From contig JAZDKP010000129.1 of assembly GCA_043802925.1 (NCBI GenBank), positions 1 through 30,671 on the forward strand: a DNA stretch of 30,671 nucleotides, given 5' to 3'. The position numbers and the translations under genes are program-made. The DNA is from JAZDKP01 sp043802925 (GTDB lineage: Bacteria > Fibrobacterota > OXYB2-FULL-49-7 > JAEUSG01). Each line of letters opens with the position of its first letter. Position 1 is the stretch's first letter. This document shows, one piece after another, positions 30,040-30,671 of the stretch. The notes beneath the pieces are model-generated. The model saw only the letters and a list, made by a program, of their open reading frames with translations. It did not search any database and was not told the origin of the DNA.

Positions 30040-30671
30040 AAACATGGATTGGCGACCTCGGTAATTCCGGGATTAAACTCTGCGCTTTCCGTGGGGAAAA
30101 ACCCGGGCCTGTCACGCGGTTTTACGGAAAGAACGCGCGGGCCGCTGCCGCGTCCTGGCTTTGCCGGGAAAAAGTACGCGTGCTGCACGTTGCCTGCGCA
30201 AACCCGTCGTTGGAACGCGCCTTCCGCGCCGCGCTGAAAAAAAAAGGCGTTACGATCAACCCGGTCCGGAAGAAAAAACCCGCCTCATTATGTTTCCGAT
30301 ACAACTTCAATCAACTGGGACTTGACCGTATCGCGGACGCTGTTGCCGCGCGAGCGGATTACGTGGATGAAAACCTCATGGTTCTCGATTGCGGCACCGC
30401 GCTCACCGTCAATGTCATTGAGGGTCGCATATTTACGGGCGGATTCATCCTGCCCGGACTTTCGGCCCTGTTCACCGTACTTTCCGGCAACGCACCGGCG
30501 CTGCCAAAAGTCGGAGCCGGTAAAAAACAGCCGGTATTTGCGCGGAATACGCGCGATGCCATGGATTCCGGGACACGGCTCCTGTTTATACAGGGGATTG
30601 CCGGGCTTTTGGGCTGGATACAAAAGACCCGTGGCCGGAATTACCGGATCATCGCAACCGGGGGAGACGCG
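30033..30671 (+). CDS. coaX: type III pantothenate kinase, cut by the window edge
   Basis: 213 codons from ATG 30033 to the window end with no stop, so only the C-terminus is missing. The phosphate-binding loop WIGDLGNSGIKL, the catalytic GLDR (NQLGLDRIADAV), DCGTALTVNVIEG, GGFILPGL, FARNTRDAMDSG and the final ATGGDA are all CoaX motifs in order. It phosphorylates pantothenate in the first step of coenzyme A synthesis, using a fold different from type I CoaA and insensitive to CoA feedback. It overlaps birA by seven bases, and birA-coaX is a frequent pair. Confidence 0.93.
   Translation, partial: MVKTWIGDLGNSGIKLCAFRGEKPGPVTRFYGKNARAAAASWLCREKVRVLHVACANPSLERAFRAALKKKGVTINPVRKKKPASLCFRYNFNQLGLDRIADAVAARADYVDENLMVLDCGTALTVNVIEGRIFTGGFILPGLSALFTVLSGNAPALPKVGAGKKQPVFARNTRDAMDSGTRLLFIQGIAGLLGWIQKTRGRNYRIIATGGDA

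Overview
The window reads as one piece of chromosome from a flagellated Gram-negative bacterium. The envelope genes point that way: an outer-membrane beta-barrel ending in Phe, an AsmA-type protein, a GT9 (heptosyltransferase-like) glycosyltransferase, several lipoproteins and a LPP20/CsgG-type protein. The base composition is moderately GC-rich, with two visibly AT-rich islands (about 21250-21450 and 25600-25930). The phylum cannot be fixed from sequence alone. The mix of FHA/Ser-Thr kinase signalling, DUF1573 and FecR-barrel proteins would fit a Fibrobacterota-like or other FCB-group lineage, but this is a guess. No rRNA, tRNA, CRISPR array, transposase or phage gene was seen. No stretch over 300 bases lacks a gene.

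Layout. 160-6787 holds envelope genes: a LPP20/CsgG-like protein with its own terminator, a minus-strand lipoprotein, a large minus-strand AsmA protein and a plus-strand lipoprotein with a terminator. 6918-8836 is a tight minus-strand operon: DUF1573 protein, membrane-anchored rhodanese, Nudix hydrolase and a 45-residue lipoprotein joined by an ATGA overlap. 8920-18708 is an unbroken plus-strand run of eleven genes with gaps of 13 bases or less: hemW, serS, an orphan histidine kinase, tsaE, a DJ-1 protein, two small unknown proteins, gmk, a double-FHA ABC exporter, a Ser/Thr kinase with an outer discoidin-like domain, and yraN. A divergent GT9 gene converges on yraN with a 32-base overlap. After a repeat cluster come a U32 peptidase-family (TrhP-like) gene and an AT-rich regulatory region leading to a Fic protein. 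Then a minus-strand fliD-fliS-fliT-like operon starts from a sigma-28-type promoter. The right end carries yciO, mazG, a FecR/outer-membrane-barrel fusion, birA and a coaX gene cut by the window edge.

How genes work together. The double-FHA ABC exporter and the adjacent transmembrane kinase form the most striking unit: the kinase likely makes the phospho-threonines that the FHA domains read, as in the mycobacterial PknF/Rv1747 pair. fliD, fliS and fliT-like encode filament cap and export chaperones. tsaE and yciO belong to, or are related to, t6A tRNA modification. birA and coaX are a common cofactor pair.

Between the genes lies a family of palindromic repeats sharing the end AACTCACCCC: full copies near 1984, 6848, 19886 and 19988, and a half copy at 21230. 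They sit next to terminators, stop codons or a start codon. One copy seems to supply the ribosome-binding site of the U32 gene and another seems to have extended its C-terminus.
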